From assembly GCA_951812775.1 (NCBI GenBank), contig OX638326.1, positions 2,801,391-2,865,390 on the forward strand: a stretch of DNA of 64,000 nt, in the 5' to 3' direction. The position numbers and the translations under genes are program-made. This document shows, piece after piece, positions 29,429-38,658 of this stretch. This DNA comes from an uncultured Alphaproteobacteria bacterium (lineage in GTDB: Bacteria; Pseudomonadota; Alphaproteobacteria; MPNO01; UBA2964). Numbering within the stretch: the stretch's first letter is position 1; each line of letters starts with the position of its first letter. A model generated the notes under the pieces. The model ran no database searches, was not told the DNA's origin, and saw only the letters and a program-made list of their open reading frames with translations.

Positions 29429-32200
29429 ATGGCGACTATTTTAAAACAGCGTGACATCGTCGATATCCGGTTGATGCGGAAATCTCTGGCGGCCCAGCTG
29501 GAAGATGAAGCGCCATCGCATGTCGTGCGTTCCCTGTTAATGGATATTATTCGAGACGCCTTGAATAACGGCCGGGAAGAAATAAAGCGGCGCTTCGAGA
29601 ATGATAATCGGCTCGGTGAGGCGACGGTTCGGGCGAATGCCTTTCTTATCGACCGGATTCTGCATTTTGCCTTTGATGTAACCACGACGCATGTTTATCC
29701 AACCGCGGAAGCGACGGAGTCAGAAAGGATTTGCATCGCGGCAGTCGGTGGTTACGGGCGCGGTGAGATGGCGCCATTTTCCGATATCGATTTGTTGTTC
29801 CTGCTGCCATATCGGCTGACACCTCGGGTCGAGCAAATTATTGAGTCGATGCTGTATCTGATGTGGGACCTCGGTCTGAAAGTAGGGCACGCGACGCGAA
29901 CCATTGACGATTGTATCCGGCTTTCCCACAGCGATATTACCATCAGAACATCTATTCTCGAGGCTCGGTTCGTTGATGGAAACAAACGGCTCTTCAATCA
30001 ATTGCGTCGCCAGTTCCGCAAGGAAGTTGTTGCTGATACCGCCCTTGCCTTCGTAGAGGCAAAGCTTGATGAAAGAGATGCGCGCCACCGGCGCATGGGT
30101 GACTCACGATATGTGCTCGAACCAAACATAAAGGATGGCAAGGGTGGATTGCGGGATCTGCAGACGCTTTTCTGGATTGCCAAATATTTATATCAGGTGG
30201 ACGCGGTTGAAGACCTCGTCGCAGAAGGCGTGTTGACTGCGCGGGAGGCGCAACGCTTTGCGCGTGCAGAAGTATTTCTATGGACGGTGCGTTGCCACCT
30301 GCACTATCTCACCGGGCGAGCGGAAGACCGGCTGACCTTCGATCTGCAAACCGGGATTGGTGAGCGCCTTGGCTATAAAGATCATGCCGGGACCAGCGGT
30401 ATCGAACGCTTTATGAAGCATTATTATCTGACGGCCAAAGAAGTCGGCGATCTGACGCGAATTTTCTGCGCTGCCCTGGAATCGGAAGAGCGTCGCAGTT
30501 TGCCTTTGTCCTTCATGAACTGGGACTGGTTGCGCCGTGACATAGAGGGCTTTCCTATCGAGGCTGGTCGATTATCAGTGGCGTCGGGCAAGGAATTTGC
30601 CGAAAAGCCGAGCCGTATGCTGCAACTGTTTCATGCCGCTCAACAGCGCGACATTGATATTCACCCCAAGGCATTAAGACTTGTTACCCGACATCTTCGT
30701 CTGGTTGATACAATTCGTGACGATCCGGAAGCCAACCGGTTGTTTCTGGAAATGCTGACCTCCTCAAAGGGCGCCGAAGTTACCTTGCGGCGCCTCAATG
30801 AGGCTAGCGTGTTCGGTCGGTTTGTTCCTGATTTCGGACGCGTTGTCGCCCAGATGCAGCACGACATGTATCACGTCTATACCGTCGATGAGCACACGAT
30901 CTTCGCCATAGGCATTTTGCACGGAATTGAGCAGGGGACTTATCGTGACGACATGCCGGTTGCCAGTGATGTAATTCATAAAATCAGTTCGCGGCGCGCA
31001 TTGTTTGTCTCCCTGTTTTTACACGACATTGCCAAAGGCCGAGGCGGTGATCATTCGGTTCTTGGCGCAGAGGTGGCGGAAACATTATGCCCAAGGCTGG
31101 GACTTTCTGCGGAGGAAACGGAGACTGTTGCTTGGCTGGTGCGGCAGCATCTTTTGATGAGTCGGATCGCGTTCCATCGCGATTTAACTGACCCAAAAAG
31201 TATTCGGGATTTTGCGGATACAGTGCAATCCCTTGAACGGCTAAGACTTCTTCTCCTGCTGACCATCGCTGATATACGGGCGGTTGGACCCAGCGTCTGG
31301 AATAACTGGAAGGCGGCGCTTCTGCGAGAACTTTACTTCGCAACAGAGGCTGAGCTATCGGGCGGGCATAATGCTACGGGTCGTGGCGCCCGCATCGAAG
31401 GCGCTAAAGCAGTCATCCGCGAAAGACTTGCGGACTGGGAGGAAGCCGAACGAGAGAATTTTATTGCGCTTGGCTATCCATCGTACTGGCTGTCGATTGA
31501 TACAGAAGTTCACTTGCGTCATGCGAACATCATTCGCCGCGCCCAGGAAAGCGAAGAGGAACTCGCGTTAGATGTCCGAATTGACGACGATAACGACGTC
31601 ACGGAATTTACAATTTTTACTGCTGACCACCCGGGTCTGTTTTCGCGGATCGCCGGTGCAATGGCCGTATCCGGTGCGAACATTGTCGATGCCAAGATTT
31701 TCACGACGACCAATGGCATGGCGCTGGATATTTTTTCTGTTCAGGACGCTCACGGCAAAGCGTTTGACGAAAAGGCCTCGATTGATCGACTCGAGGCCCG
31801 TATCCGAAGAACGCTCTCCGGTGAGTTAAATCTTGCTGAGGAACTCGATAAAACGCCATTGCACGCAACGCGCACAAACGTATTCACGGTGCCTCCCCGT
31901 GTGCTCATTAATAATTCGGCAAGTCGGACTCATTCACTTGTTGAAATTAATGCGCGGGATCGCGCAGGGTTGCTCCACGAGGTCACGCGAACCCTGACAC
32001 AGCTCGGTCTGCAAATATCCAGTGCCTTGATTACGACCTATGGCGAACGGGCGGTCGACGTATTTTATGTAAAGGATACGTTTGGCATGCAGGTAACCCA
32101 CGAAGGAAAGCTTGATCAAATTCGAAAAACGGTACTTGAGGTCATTACGGAAAACCAAGCGGTTGGCGAAGACATTCAATCCGTTGAGGTTGCATCATAA
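29429..32200 (+). CDS. glnD: [Protein-PII] uridylyltransferase/uridylyl-removing enzyme
   Basis: GlnD senses glutamine and uridylylates or deuridylylates PII proteins, linking nitrogen status to GlnE/GlnA and NtrBC. The 923-residue protein contains the nucleotidyltransferase motif GGYGRGEMAPFSDIDLLFL (about 106-124), an HD domain with HDIAKGRGGDHS (about 532), and two C-terminal ACT domains (about 705-790 and 815-900). Full length and all catalytic motifs are present. Confidence 0.97.
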   Translation: MATILKQRDIVDIRLMRKSLAAQLEDEAPSHVVRSLLMDIIRDALNNGREEIKRRFENDNRLGEATVRANAFLIDRILHFAFDVTTTHVYPTAEATESERICIAAVGGYGRGEMAPFSDIDLLFLLPYRLTPRVEQIIESMLYLMWDLGLKVGHATRTIDDCIRLSHSDITIRTSILEARFVDGNKRLFNQLRRQFRKEVVADTALAFVEAKLDERDARHRRMGDSRYVLEPNIKDGKGGLRDLQTLFWIAKYLYQVDAVEDLVAEGVLTAREAQRFARAEVFLWTVRCHLHYLTGRAEDRLTFDLQTGIGERLGYKDHAGTSGIERFMKHYYLTAKEVGDLTRIFCAALESEERRSLPLSFMNWDWLRRDIEGFPIEAGRLSVASGKEFAEKPSRMLQLFHAAQQRDIDIHPKALRLVTRHLRLVDTIRDDPEANRLFLEMLTSSKGAEVTLRRLNEASVFGRFVPDFGRVVAQMQHDMYHVYTVDEHTIFAIGILHGIEQGTYRDDMPVASDVIHKISSRRALFVSLFLHDIAKGRGGDHSVLGAEVAETLCPRLGLSAEETETVAWLVRQHLLMSRIAFHRDLTDPKSIRDFADTVQSLERLRLLLLLTIADIRAVGPSVWNNWKAALLRELYFATEAELSGGHNATGRGARIEGAKAVIRERLADWEEAERENFIALGYPSYWLSIDTEVHLRHANIIRRAQESEEELALDVRIDDDNDVTEFTIFTADHPGLFSRIAGAMAVSGANIVDAKIFTTTNGMALDIFSVQDAHGKAFDEKASIDRLEARIRRTLSGELNLAEELDKTPLHATRTNVFTVPPRVLINNSASRTHSLVEINARDRAGLLHEVTRTLTQLGLQISSALITTYGERAVDVFYVKDTFGMQVTHEGKLDQIRKTVLEVITENQAVGEDIQSVEVAS

Positions 32201-32266
32201 TTGTAGTGACTCCGTGTTGCGGGTTTGCCTTCCTCTTGCCCTAAAATTCCTCTAAAGGTCGCTTCC

Positions 32267-33838
32267 ATGGTGCTCTTGCGATCCATTCTAACGGTTGGCG
32301 GCTTTACAATGTTGAGCCGGGTACTGGGCTTTGTCCGTGACATTCTGGTTGCGGCCTTTCTTGGGGCGGGCCCGATTGCAGACGCATTCTTTATTGCCTT
32401 TAAGATGCCGAATTTTTTTCGGCGCCTTTTTGCCGAAGGGGCCTTTAATGCTGCGTTTGTCCCCCTGTTTGCTGCAAAATTAACCGATGATGGCTTGGGG
32501 CCGGCAGCACAGTTTGCCGCAGCCGTTTTGTCGGTAATGGTTTCTTTCCTGATCGTTTTTGTCACGGCTCTGCAGATTGCCATGCCATGGCTTATGTATG
32601 TTTTTGCCCCAGGTTTTGCTGACGATCCCGAAAAATTTTCTCTGGCTGTTGAGCTGACAAGGATAACATTTCCGTATCTGTTGTTTGTTTCGCTGGTGTC
32701 ATTGCTGGGCGGCGTCCTGAATTCTTTGGGTCGATTTGCGGCCGCTGCAGCAACACCGGTGATCTTAAATCTCGTTCTGATCGGCGCGATGTTGCTTGCC
32801 ACACCTTATTTGCCCAGCCCCGGACATTCGCTTGCCTGGGGTGTTGCCGTCGCCGGTGTCGCCCAGTTTTTGTGGCTGGTTTACGCCTGCCGTCGTGAAG
32901 GAATTGCGCTGCACCTTCCGCGACCAAGGCTTTCTCCGCCGGTACGCCGATTATTGCGTTTGATGGTGCCGGGCGCGATCGGTGCCGGCGTTGTGCAAAT
33001 AAATTTGCTGGTCGATATCGTGATCGCATCGCTTTTGCCGACCGGGGCGATTTCTTTTTTGTATTACGCTGACAGAGTGAATCAACTGCCGTTAGGGGTT
33101 GTGGGCGTTGCCATCGGCACGGCCCTATTGCCGCTTCTGTCGCGGCAACTACGGGCCGGTGAAGATGGTGAAGCGCTCAACAGCATGAACCGGGCAATCG
33201 AAATCGCTTTACTGTTCACGATCCCTGGCGCGGCAGCGTTGCTGATAATTGCGCATCCGATTGTCAGTGTGTTGTTCGAGCGTGGCGCTTTTGATGCCGC
33301 GACATCTTTGGCGACAGCACAGGCACTCATGGCTTATGCGATTGGGCTGCCGGCCTATGTTCTGATCAAAGTTCTGGCATCTGGCTTTTTCGCAAGGCAA
33401 GACACGGCAACGCCGGTTAGGATTGCTATTGTTTGCGTCGCAATAAATGTCGTGCTCAACCTCACCTTGATCCAGTTTCTTGCCCATGTCGGGATTGCCC
33501 TGGCGACCGCAATTTCAGCCTGGATCAATGCGTTCCTGCTGGCAACATGTCTGCGTCGTCGGGACCAATTCCAGACCGATGCAAGGTTGCGCCAGAGGAC
33601 AATGCGCCTTTTAGCCGCGGCACTCGGGATGACGGCAGCTCTGTGGGGCGCGTTGATATTTTTGGAAAATTTATACGCTGATGGACAAGCCGGTAAAGTG
33701 ATCGTCTTGGCAATTCTCGTTGTTGGTGGTCTGGGCGTATATTTTGCGTTGGCTGTCTTGTTCCGCGCGGCAACCATCGGTGACGTCAAATCTCTGCTGG
33801 GGCGCAAGAAGACGGGTGACGGAACGCCAACGGCTTGA
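32267..33838 (+). CDS. murJ: Lipid II flippase MurJ
   Basis: MurJ moves lipid II across the inner membrane for peptidoglycan synthesis. The 523-residue protein (ATG at 32267; the longer upstream frame starts with TTG and adds unconserved residues) has many hydrophobic helices, expected to be 14, and the conserved N-terminal SRVLGFVRDILVAAFLGAG and PNFFRRLFAEGAFNAAFVP with its arginines. The neighbours glnD and trpS are as in other alphaproteobacteria. Confidence 0.96.
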   Translation: MVLLRSILTVGGFTMLSRVLGFVRDILVAAFLGAGPIADAFFIAFKMPNFFRRLFAEGAFNAAFVPLFAAKLTDDGLGPAAQFAAAVLSVMVSFLIVFVTALQIAMPWLMYVFAPGFADDPEKFSLAVELTRITFPYLLFVSLVSLLGGVLNSLGRFAAAAATPVILNLVLIGAMLLATPYLPSPGHSLAWGVAVAGVAQFLWLVYACRREGIALHLPRPRLSPPVRRLLRLMVPGAIGAGVVQINLLVDIVIASLLPTGAISFLYYADRVNQLPLGVVGVAIGTALLPLLSRQLRAGEDGEALNSMNRAIEIALLFTIPGAAALLIIAHPIVSVLFERGAFDAATSLATAQALMAYAIGLPAYVLIKVLASGFFARQDTATPVRIAIVCVAINVVLNLTLIQFLAHVGIALATAISAWINAFLLATCLRRRDQFQTDARLRQRTMRLLAAALGMTAALWGALIFLENLYADGQAGKVIVLAILVVGGLGVYFALAVLFRAATIGDVKSLLGRKKTGDGTPTA

Positions 33839-33839
33839 C

Positions 33840-33858
33840 CCCGCCCTTTAATGGCGGG
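33840..33858 (+). terminator. GC-rich hairpin after murJ (weak terminator candidate)
   Basis: CCCGCC and GGCGGG enclose a 7-nt loop just after the murJ stop. No T-tract follows, so it may act as a 3' stabiliser or a weak terminator. Confidence 0.3.
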
Positions 33859-33900
33859 ATAACGCGGCCCCGACAGAAGGGCCAATAGAAAGGGATATCT

Positions 33901-34908
33901 ATGGCGCGCGTATTTTCAGGGGTTCAGCCGACCGGCAATTTGCATTTGGGGAACTACCTTGGTGCGATCCGAAATTTTGCACGACTGCAGGATGGCAATG
34001 AATGTCTTTACTGTGTCGTCGATATGCACGCGATCACAGTATGGCAGGATCCCGAGGAGTTAAAAAACAACACCCGTGAAGTAACCGCGGCTTTCCTGGC
34101 GTCGGGGATTGATCCGACCGCCCATATCGTTTTCAACCAGAGCCGCGTGCCTCAGCATGCCGAGATTGCATGGGTTTTTAATTGTGTCGCGCGTATGGGT
34201 TGGCTGAACCGAATGACTCAGTTCAAGGAGAAAGCCGGCAAACATCGGGAAAACGCCAGTGTCGGTCTCTATGTCTATCCTAATCTGATGGCCGCTGATA
34301 TTTTGACTTACAAAGCGACGCACGTGCCGGTGGGTGAAGATCAAAAGCAGCATCTGGAGCTGGCGCGTGATATTGCGCAGAAATTCAATAATGACTTCGG
34401 CGCGGAAGTCTTTCCGATCGTCGAGCCACTTATTCTGGAATCCGCGGCACGCGTCATGAGTTTGCGTGACGGCAGCAATAAAATGAGCAAGTCGGATGCC
34501 TCGGATTATTCGCGACTCAATTTGAATGATGACGCCGATACAATTGCCTTAAAAATTCGCAAGGCGCGGACAGACCCGGCGCCTGTACCGGATGGGTCGC
34601 CGGATGGCGGTGATCGCGCTTCAAGGCCGGAAGCATTTAACTTGCTGGAAATATACGGCGCCCTGGCTGATCAGCCCGTTTCGCAAGTTCAGGAGAGTTT
34701 TGGTGGTCAGCAGTTCTCCGAATTTAAAAAGGCACTGGTCGATTTGGCTGTTGAGAAACTAGGACCCATTGGCGCGGAAATGCAGCGTCTTTCCGCGGAT
34801 CCTGATTATATTGACGGCGTCTTATCTGATGGAGCGGAACGTGCCCGCGCGATTGCGCAGCCTATTCGGGACGAAGCCTACGAAATTGTTGGATTTTTGC
34901 AGAATTAG
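33901..34908 (+). CDS. trpS: Tryptophanyl-tRNA synthetase
   Basis: TrpS charges tRNA-Trp. The 335-residue class I synthetase has the HIGH-type motif [13 protein letters not shown] (about 10-22), a KMSKS motif in NKMSKSD (about 195) and [16 protein letters not shown]. Length is typical of bacterial TrpS. A GGGATATCT leader precedes the ATG. Confidence 0.98.
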   Translation: MARVFSGVQPTGNLHLGNYLGAIRNFARLQDGNECLYCVVDMHAITVWQDPEELKNNTREVTAAFLASGIDPTAHIVFNQSRVPQHAEIAWVFNCVARMGWLNRMTQFKEKAGKHRENASVGLYVYPNLMAADILTYKATHVPVGEDQKQHLELARDIAQKFNNDFGAEVFPIVEPLILESAARVMSLRDGSNKMSKSDASDYSRLNLNDDADTIALKIRKARTDPAPVPDGSPDGGDRASRPEAFNLLEIYGALADQPVSQVQESFGGQQFSEFKKALVDLAVEKLGPIGAEMQRLSADPDYIDGVLSDGAERARAIAQPIRDEAYEIVGFLQN

Positions 34909-35059
34909 CTCCTGAAAATCCTGCACCAGATAACTTTTGGGGCGTTTTCTCGGTAAAGCCGCGAATTTCCTTGCAGTTTGGGGTGGTAAGGCGCAAAAAG
35001 CTGCCCCTGACGATCCGAACCCTCGTTTTATTCATTATTTAAACTGTATTTGGCCGCCG

Positions 35060-35983
35060 ATGGATTTGTATTTTCCCATCGCTGAAATGTCGATCAACGT
35101 TCTCTTGCTGTTAGCGCTGGGCGGTGGCGTCGGCATGCTTTCCGGTATGTTTGGTGTTGGCGGCGGCTTCCTGATGACCCCCCTCCTGATTTTTATCGGG
35201 GTTCCCCCTGCAGTCGCTGTTGGAACAGAAGCAAACCAGGTTGTCGCGGCATCCGTTTCGGGTGCGCTGGCGCATTGGCGCCGCGGCAATGTGGATTTCA
35301 AAATGGGCTTTATTCTGCTCCTCGGCGGTTTTCTGGGGTCCAGCTTTGGCGTCTGGATATTCACCAAACTTCGGGCGCTTGGCTATATCGATATCGTTAT
35401 TTCGCTATGTTTTGTGACTTTCCTTGGCATTGTTGGCGGGTTGATGGTGGCGGAGGGTGCCCGTTCCTGGCTGCGCAGTAGATCTTCCAATCCAGCACCT
35501 TTCAAGAAACTTCACAAACACACCTGGATGCATGGCTTGCCCTTCAAGATGCGGTTCCGCCGGTCCAAACTTTATATTAGCGCGCTTTTGCCGCTCTCGA
35601 TTGGCATCTTTGTCGGAATTCTATCGGCAATCATGGGCGTCGGCGGTGGGTTCATCATGGTGCCGGCGATGATCTATCTGCTCGGCATGCCGACGTCGGT
35701 CGTTGTCGGTACGTCGCTTTTTCAGATTATCTTTGTCACCGCCAATGTCACCTTCTTGCAATCCGTAAATAACCAGACTGTAGATGTCCTGCTGGCGCTG
35801 ATCCTTGTCATCAGTAGCGTCGTCGGTGCACAGCTTGGTACAGCCTTTGGATCAAAGCTCAAATCTGAACAGCTTCGGGCGTTGCTCGGTATTCTGGTCC
35901 TGGCTGTCGGCTGCAAAGTTGGGTTCGATCTTATCGTGACGCCGGCGCATTTGTTCTCCTTCGCTGTATCGGGAGGACACTGA
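35060..35983 (+). CDS. TSUP/TauE-SafE family sulfite-type anion exporter
   Basis: From the ATG at 35060 the 307-residue membrane protein has about eight helices in two inverted halves, each with the family motif: GMFGVGGGFLMTPLL and AIMGVGGGFIMVPAM. TSUP proteins export or import sulfite, sulfonates or related anions. It overlaps the following TIGR02186 gene by 1 bp; that pair commonly occurs together. A longer reading from 34937 adds a charged segment that does not resemble the family. Confidence 0.9.
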   Translation: MDLYFPIAEMSINVLLLLALGGGVGMLSGMFGVGGGFLMTPLLIFIGVPPAVAVGTEANQVVAASVSGALAHWRRGNVDFKMGFILLLGGFLGSSFGVWIFTKLRALGYIDIVISLCFVTFLGIVGGLMVAEGARSWLRSRSSNPAPFKKLHKHTWMHGLPFKMRFRRSKLYISALLPLSIGIFVGILSAIMGVGGGFIMVPAMIYLLGMPTSVVVGTSLFQIIFVTANVTFLQSVNNQTVDVLLALILVISSVVGAQLGTAFGSKLKSEQLRALLGILVLAVGCKVGFDLIVTPAHLFSFAVSGGH

Positions 35984-36729
35984 TGAAGATTTTCAGGCAC
36001 TTTATAATTCTTGGCTTGCTGTTGGCGCCGGCACCTGCCGTGGCTTTTTCGTCGTCATCGTTGGTCGTCGATTTATCCAGCAATCAAATTGAGATTAAGA
36101 CCGATTTCACCGGAACCAATTTGCTGTTGTTCGGCGCGATTGATCGAAAGGGCGACGTCGTTGTTGTTGTACGAGGACCTCTTCGGCAGGAAATTGTTCG
36201 CCGAAAAGAACGCGTTGCGGGGATCTGGATAAATCGTGCAGCGGTAACGTTTGACGGGGTGCCTGGCTACAATTTTGTCGCCAGCTCACGACCGCTTTCT
36301 CAGATTGCCTCAGAGGAAACGCTTCGTCGTCTGCAGATCGGCTCAGAAAGATTGCGGTTGAAGCCGGTCGGTCTCGCGGATGAAAGTTTAGCCGCTGAAT
36401 TTCGAACCGGTTTGATCGATCTCAAGAAACGGGAGGCGCTTTACAGCGGCAAGCCCGGTCAGGTTTCAATTCGGTCGGCAAAATTATTTCGGGCGGACTT
36501 AAAGTTTCCATCGAATGTGCCTACCGGTTCCTATACTGCAGAAATTTACCATTTTGATTCGGGTAAGCCGGTTTCCGTAAGCCGTACCAAGCTCTCCGTT
36601 CAGAAAGCGGGCGTTGAGGCGGCGATTTATAATTATGCTCATGAACATTCGGCGTTGTACGGTATTGTGGCGATTCTTATCGCCTTGTTCGCCGGGTGGC
36701 TGGGCGGCGTAATATTCAGAAAGGCGTAG
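35983..36729 (+). CDS. TIGR02186-family exported protein
   Basis: The 248-residue product has a signal peptide (hydrophobic residues 6-21, cleavage likely after AVA), a central domain with TGTNLLLFGAIDRKGDVVVVVRGP and IWINRAAVTFDGVPGYN (each a recognised block of this family), and a C-terminal membrane helix (about 220-242) that would anchor it with the body outside the inner membrane. The function is unknown; the consistent neighbour is the TSUP transporter. Confidence 0.85.
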   Translation: MKIFRHFIILGLLLAPAPAVAFSSSSLVVDLSSNQIEIKTDFTGTNLLLFGAIDRKGDVVVVVRGPLRQEIVRRKERVAGIWINRAAVTFDGVPGYNFVASSRPLSQIASEETLRRLQIGSERLRLKPVGLADESLAAEFRTGLIDLKKREALYSGKPGQVSIRSAKLFRADLKFPSNVPTGSYTAEIYHFDSGKPVSVSRTKLSVQKAGVEAAIYNYAHEHSALYGIVAILIALFAGWLGGVIFRKA

Positions 36730-36733
36730 GCAG

Positions 36734-37279
36734 ATGTCCGATTCCGATACTCAAACGGAACATAGTGAGGGGTCCGCGGAAAACATGTCCTCCGCTAATG
36801 AGGCCGTTACCGAAACAGACCATCGGCTTTTTCTGGTCGTCGTTGATGCTTCTGAAGAAATGAAGGTCGCGCTCCGTTTTGCTTGTCAGCGCGCCAGGAA
36901 TACCGGTGGCCGGGTCGCGCTGTTCTACGTGATGGAGCCGGCTGACTTTCAGCACTGGATGGCAGTCGGTGAAAAAATGCGTGAAGAACGCCGGGAAGAA
37001 GCCGAAAGAATTTTGAACGACCTCGCTTCGGACGTGAATGAAATTACGGGCGATATGCCTGTTCTATATGTGAGAGAGGGTACACCTGTTGATGAGCTTG
37101 AAAAGCTCATTCATGAAGAACCGAATATTCGGATTCTTGTTCTTGGTGCAGGTACCAGCAAGAAGGGCCCCGGGCCTCTCGTAACGTCACTGGCGGGCAA
37201 GTTCTCCGGACAATTTCCTGTGCCAATTACGGTGGTTCCCGGCAACCTGACTCTCGAACAGGTCGACGCGCTCACCTAG
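36734..37279 (+). CDS. Universal stress protein family (UspA-like)
   Basis: The 181-residue protein has an acidic N-terminal extension (about 32 residues) before the Usp fold: FLVVVDASEEMKVALRFACQ, RVALFYVMEP, and the C-terminal nucleotide loop ILVLGAGTSKKGPGPLVTSLAG ending PITVVPG (only partly Gly-x2-Gly-x9-Gly-Ser/Thr). ATP binding is therefore uncertain. It lies 4 bp after the TIGR02186 gene and is the third member of the TSUP module. Confidence 0.85.
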   Translation: MSDSDTQTEHSEGSAENMSSANEAVTETDHRLFLVVVDASEEMKVALRFACQRARNTGGRVALFYVMEPADFQHWMAVGEKMREERREEAERILNDLASDVNEITGDMPVLYVREGTPVDELEKLIHEEPNIRILVLGAGTSKKGPGPLVTSLAGKFSGQFPVPITVVPGNLTLEQVDALT

Positions 37280-37444
37280 CCAATTTGGCTATAAAATTAA
37301 TCATAAATGCGCCATTTTCGAATTCTTCAGACATCGGATTGGCCTGATTTTATATAATTCCGCACCCGAAATGACCGATTTCTTTTCGGGCAAATCAATG
37401 CCTTGAGGGATTTGCCGAATCGGGAGCTGAAATGGGGCTTGATC

Positions 37445-37459
37445 TTAACAGTTTCTTAA
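37445..37459 (+). promoter_or_regulatory. CtrA-type binding site TTAA-N7-TTAA
   Basis: TTAACAGTTTCTTAA matches the full consensus of the alphaproteobacterial cell-cycle regulator CtrA exactly. It lies about 130 bp before the ATG of the Bax-type glucosaminidase gene. CtrA control is inferred; it could be fortuitous. Confidence 0.5.
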
Positions 37460-37472
37460 ACGATTTATTGCC

Positions 37473-37498
37473 GTTAACGGATCGCTTCATCCGTTAAC
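37473..37498. repeat. Perfect 10-bp inverted repeat upstream of Bax-type gene
   Basis: GTTAACGGAT (37473-37482) and ATCCGTTAAC (37489-37498) flank a 6-nt loop. It has no T-tract, so an operator or a leader hairpin is more likely than a terminator. Both arms contain GTTAAC, the motif near the CtrA-type site. Confidence 0.6.
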
Positions 37499-37590
37499 CA
37501 AACCTTGGGTCGGCACCTCGGTTTAGATTGAAGAAACATAATTTTCTGACGCCCGGTTGGGGGAACCGGTATTGCCGGAGGGATGAGCAT

Positions 37591-38658
37591 ATGTCTAAAG
37601 CAGTATGGTCGAGTGTTTGGCGCGCTCTGAGTTTTGAGCGCGCTGCATTAGTGTTTACCGGGCTTAGCGTAGTAACCCTTTATGCGTTGGTACTCTCGCA
37701 GCCTCCTGCGACGCCACAAAAAACCGCTGAGCAAATATCTGGTACCGAACAGGCCGCTTTAAGGCCGTTGACGAAGTCCGAAAAAGATCAATCCGGTTTC
37801 ACGACAAAACGGTCAGCCGCAAAGCCAATTGGCGTCTTTTCGATCACACCCACAGACAAACTCAAAAAGTTATTTGATCGAATGGGGTACCGGCTCGATA
37901 CGGTGCGCTCACACCGCCAGGTGCCAAGACTTTTTCTGGCGGCTGTTCCCAAAGATTTGCCCAAACTCCGGAAGCCCGCGGAGCGCAAAAACGTCTTCAT
38001 TATGATGACTTTGCCTTTAGTACTTCATGTCAATGAACTGATATTGCAGACGCGCGCGGAGATTCAGGCGCTGAAGCAAAAACAATTGTCAGGGAAAATG
38101 CTGACAATTGAAGATCAGGAACGCCTTGAAAAGATTGCCGACAACTATGGATTGGAGAAACCTGATATTGATGAGCTTTTGAAGCGGGTTGATATCATTC
38201 CACCCTCTCTCGCCTTGGCGCAGTCGGCCGAAGAAAGTGGCTGGGGTACGTCGCGGTTTGCCAGGGAAGGAAACGCACTATTTGGCCAGCGGACCTGGCG
38301 TAGCTCAACCGGCATGGTGCCAAAAAAGCGTGAAGAAGGAAAAAAATTCAAGGTCCGCGCCTTTAATCATTTGCTTGATGGCGTGAAGGCCTACGCCCGC
38401 AACCTCAATACCCATTCGTCGTATCGTGAATTTCGTGATCGGCGTGCCGCTATGCGTAAGGTGACGGATAAATCCATTGATGGAATGAAGCTCGCTGAAA
38501 CGCTTTCAAGTTATTCAGAGCGAGGGGCAGACTATATTGCGGCGATCAAAAATCTCATTCGGACAAATCAGTTCAGCGCCTTCGATGATACTAAGCTTCT
38601 CGATAAATTGGGCGAAACGCTTGACGGCTTGACTAAGAAGGTTGGCCCCGACGCTTAA
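37591..38658 (+). CDS. Bax-type N-acetylglucosaminidase domain protein
   Basis: From the ATG at 37591 the product has 355 residues with an N-terminal membrane anchor (about 15-35) and an extracytoplasmic C-terminal glucosaminidase domain: PPSLALAQSAEESGWGTSRFAREGNALFGQRTW, given here in pieces as SLALAQSAEESGWGTSRF and GNALFGQRTW, with the catalytic glutamate in AEESGWG. Family members cleave the peptidoglycan glycan backbone. An upstream ATG at 37528 would add 21 residues but overlaps the regulatory region and has a poorer context. Its stop overlaps the next gene by 4 bp. Confidence 0.88.
   Translation: MSKAVWSSVWRALSFERAALVFTGLSVVTLYALVLSQPPATPQKTAEQISGTEQAALRPLTKSEKDQSGFTTKRSAAKPIGVFSITPTDKLKKLFDRMGYRLDTVRSHRQVPRLFLAAVPKDLPKLRKPAERKNVFIMMTLPLVLHVNELILQTRAEIQALKQKQLSGKMLTIEDQERLEKIADNYGLEKPDIDELLKRVDIIPPSLALAQSAEESGWGTSRFAREGNALFGQRTWRSSTGMVPKKREEGKKFKVRAFNHLLDGVKAYARNLNTHSSYREFRDRRAAMRKVTDKSIDGMKLAETLSSYSERGADYIAAIKNLIRTNQFSAFDDTKLLDKLGETLDGLTKKVGPDA

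Larger units (their letters stand above)
37280..37590. other. Intergenic regulatory region upstream of Bax-type gene
   Basis: About 310 bp without a gene. It begins with a small palindrome at the end of the usp gene (TAGCCAA/TTGGCTA) and contains a CtrA-type site and a perfect palindrome, listed separately. AT-rich tracts near 37350-37365 (TTTTATATAAT) could hold a promoter. Confidence 0.55.

Noticed and set aside
34937..35059. An N-terminal extension of the TSUP gene
   Set aside because: The 41 extra residues are charged and unlike the family; the ATG at 35060 places the first membrane helix correctly.
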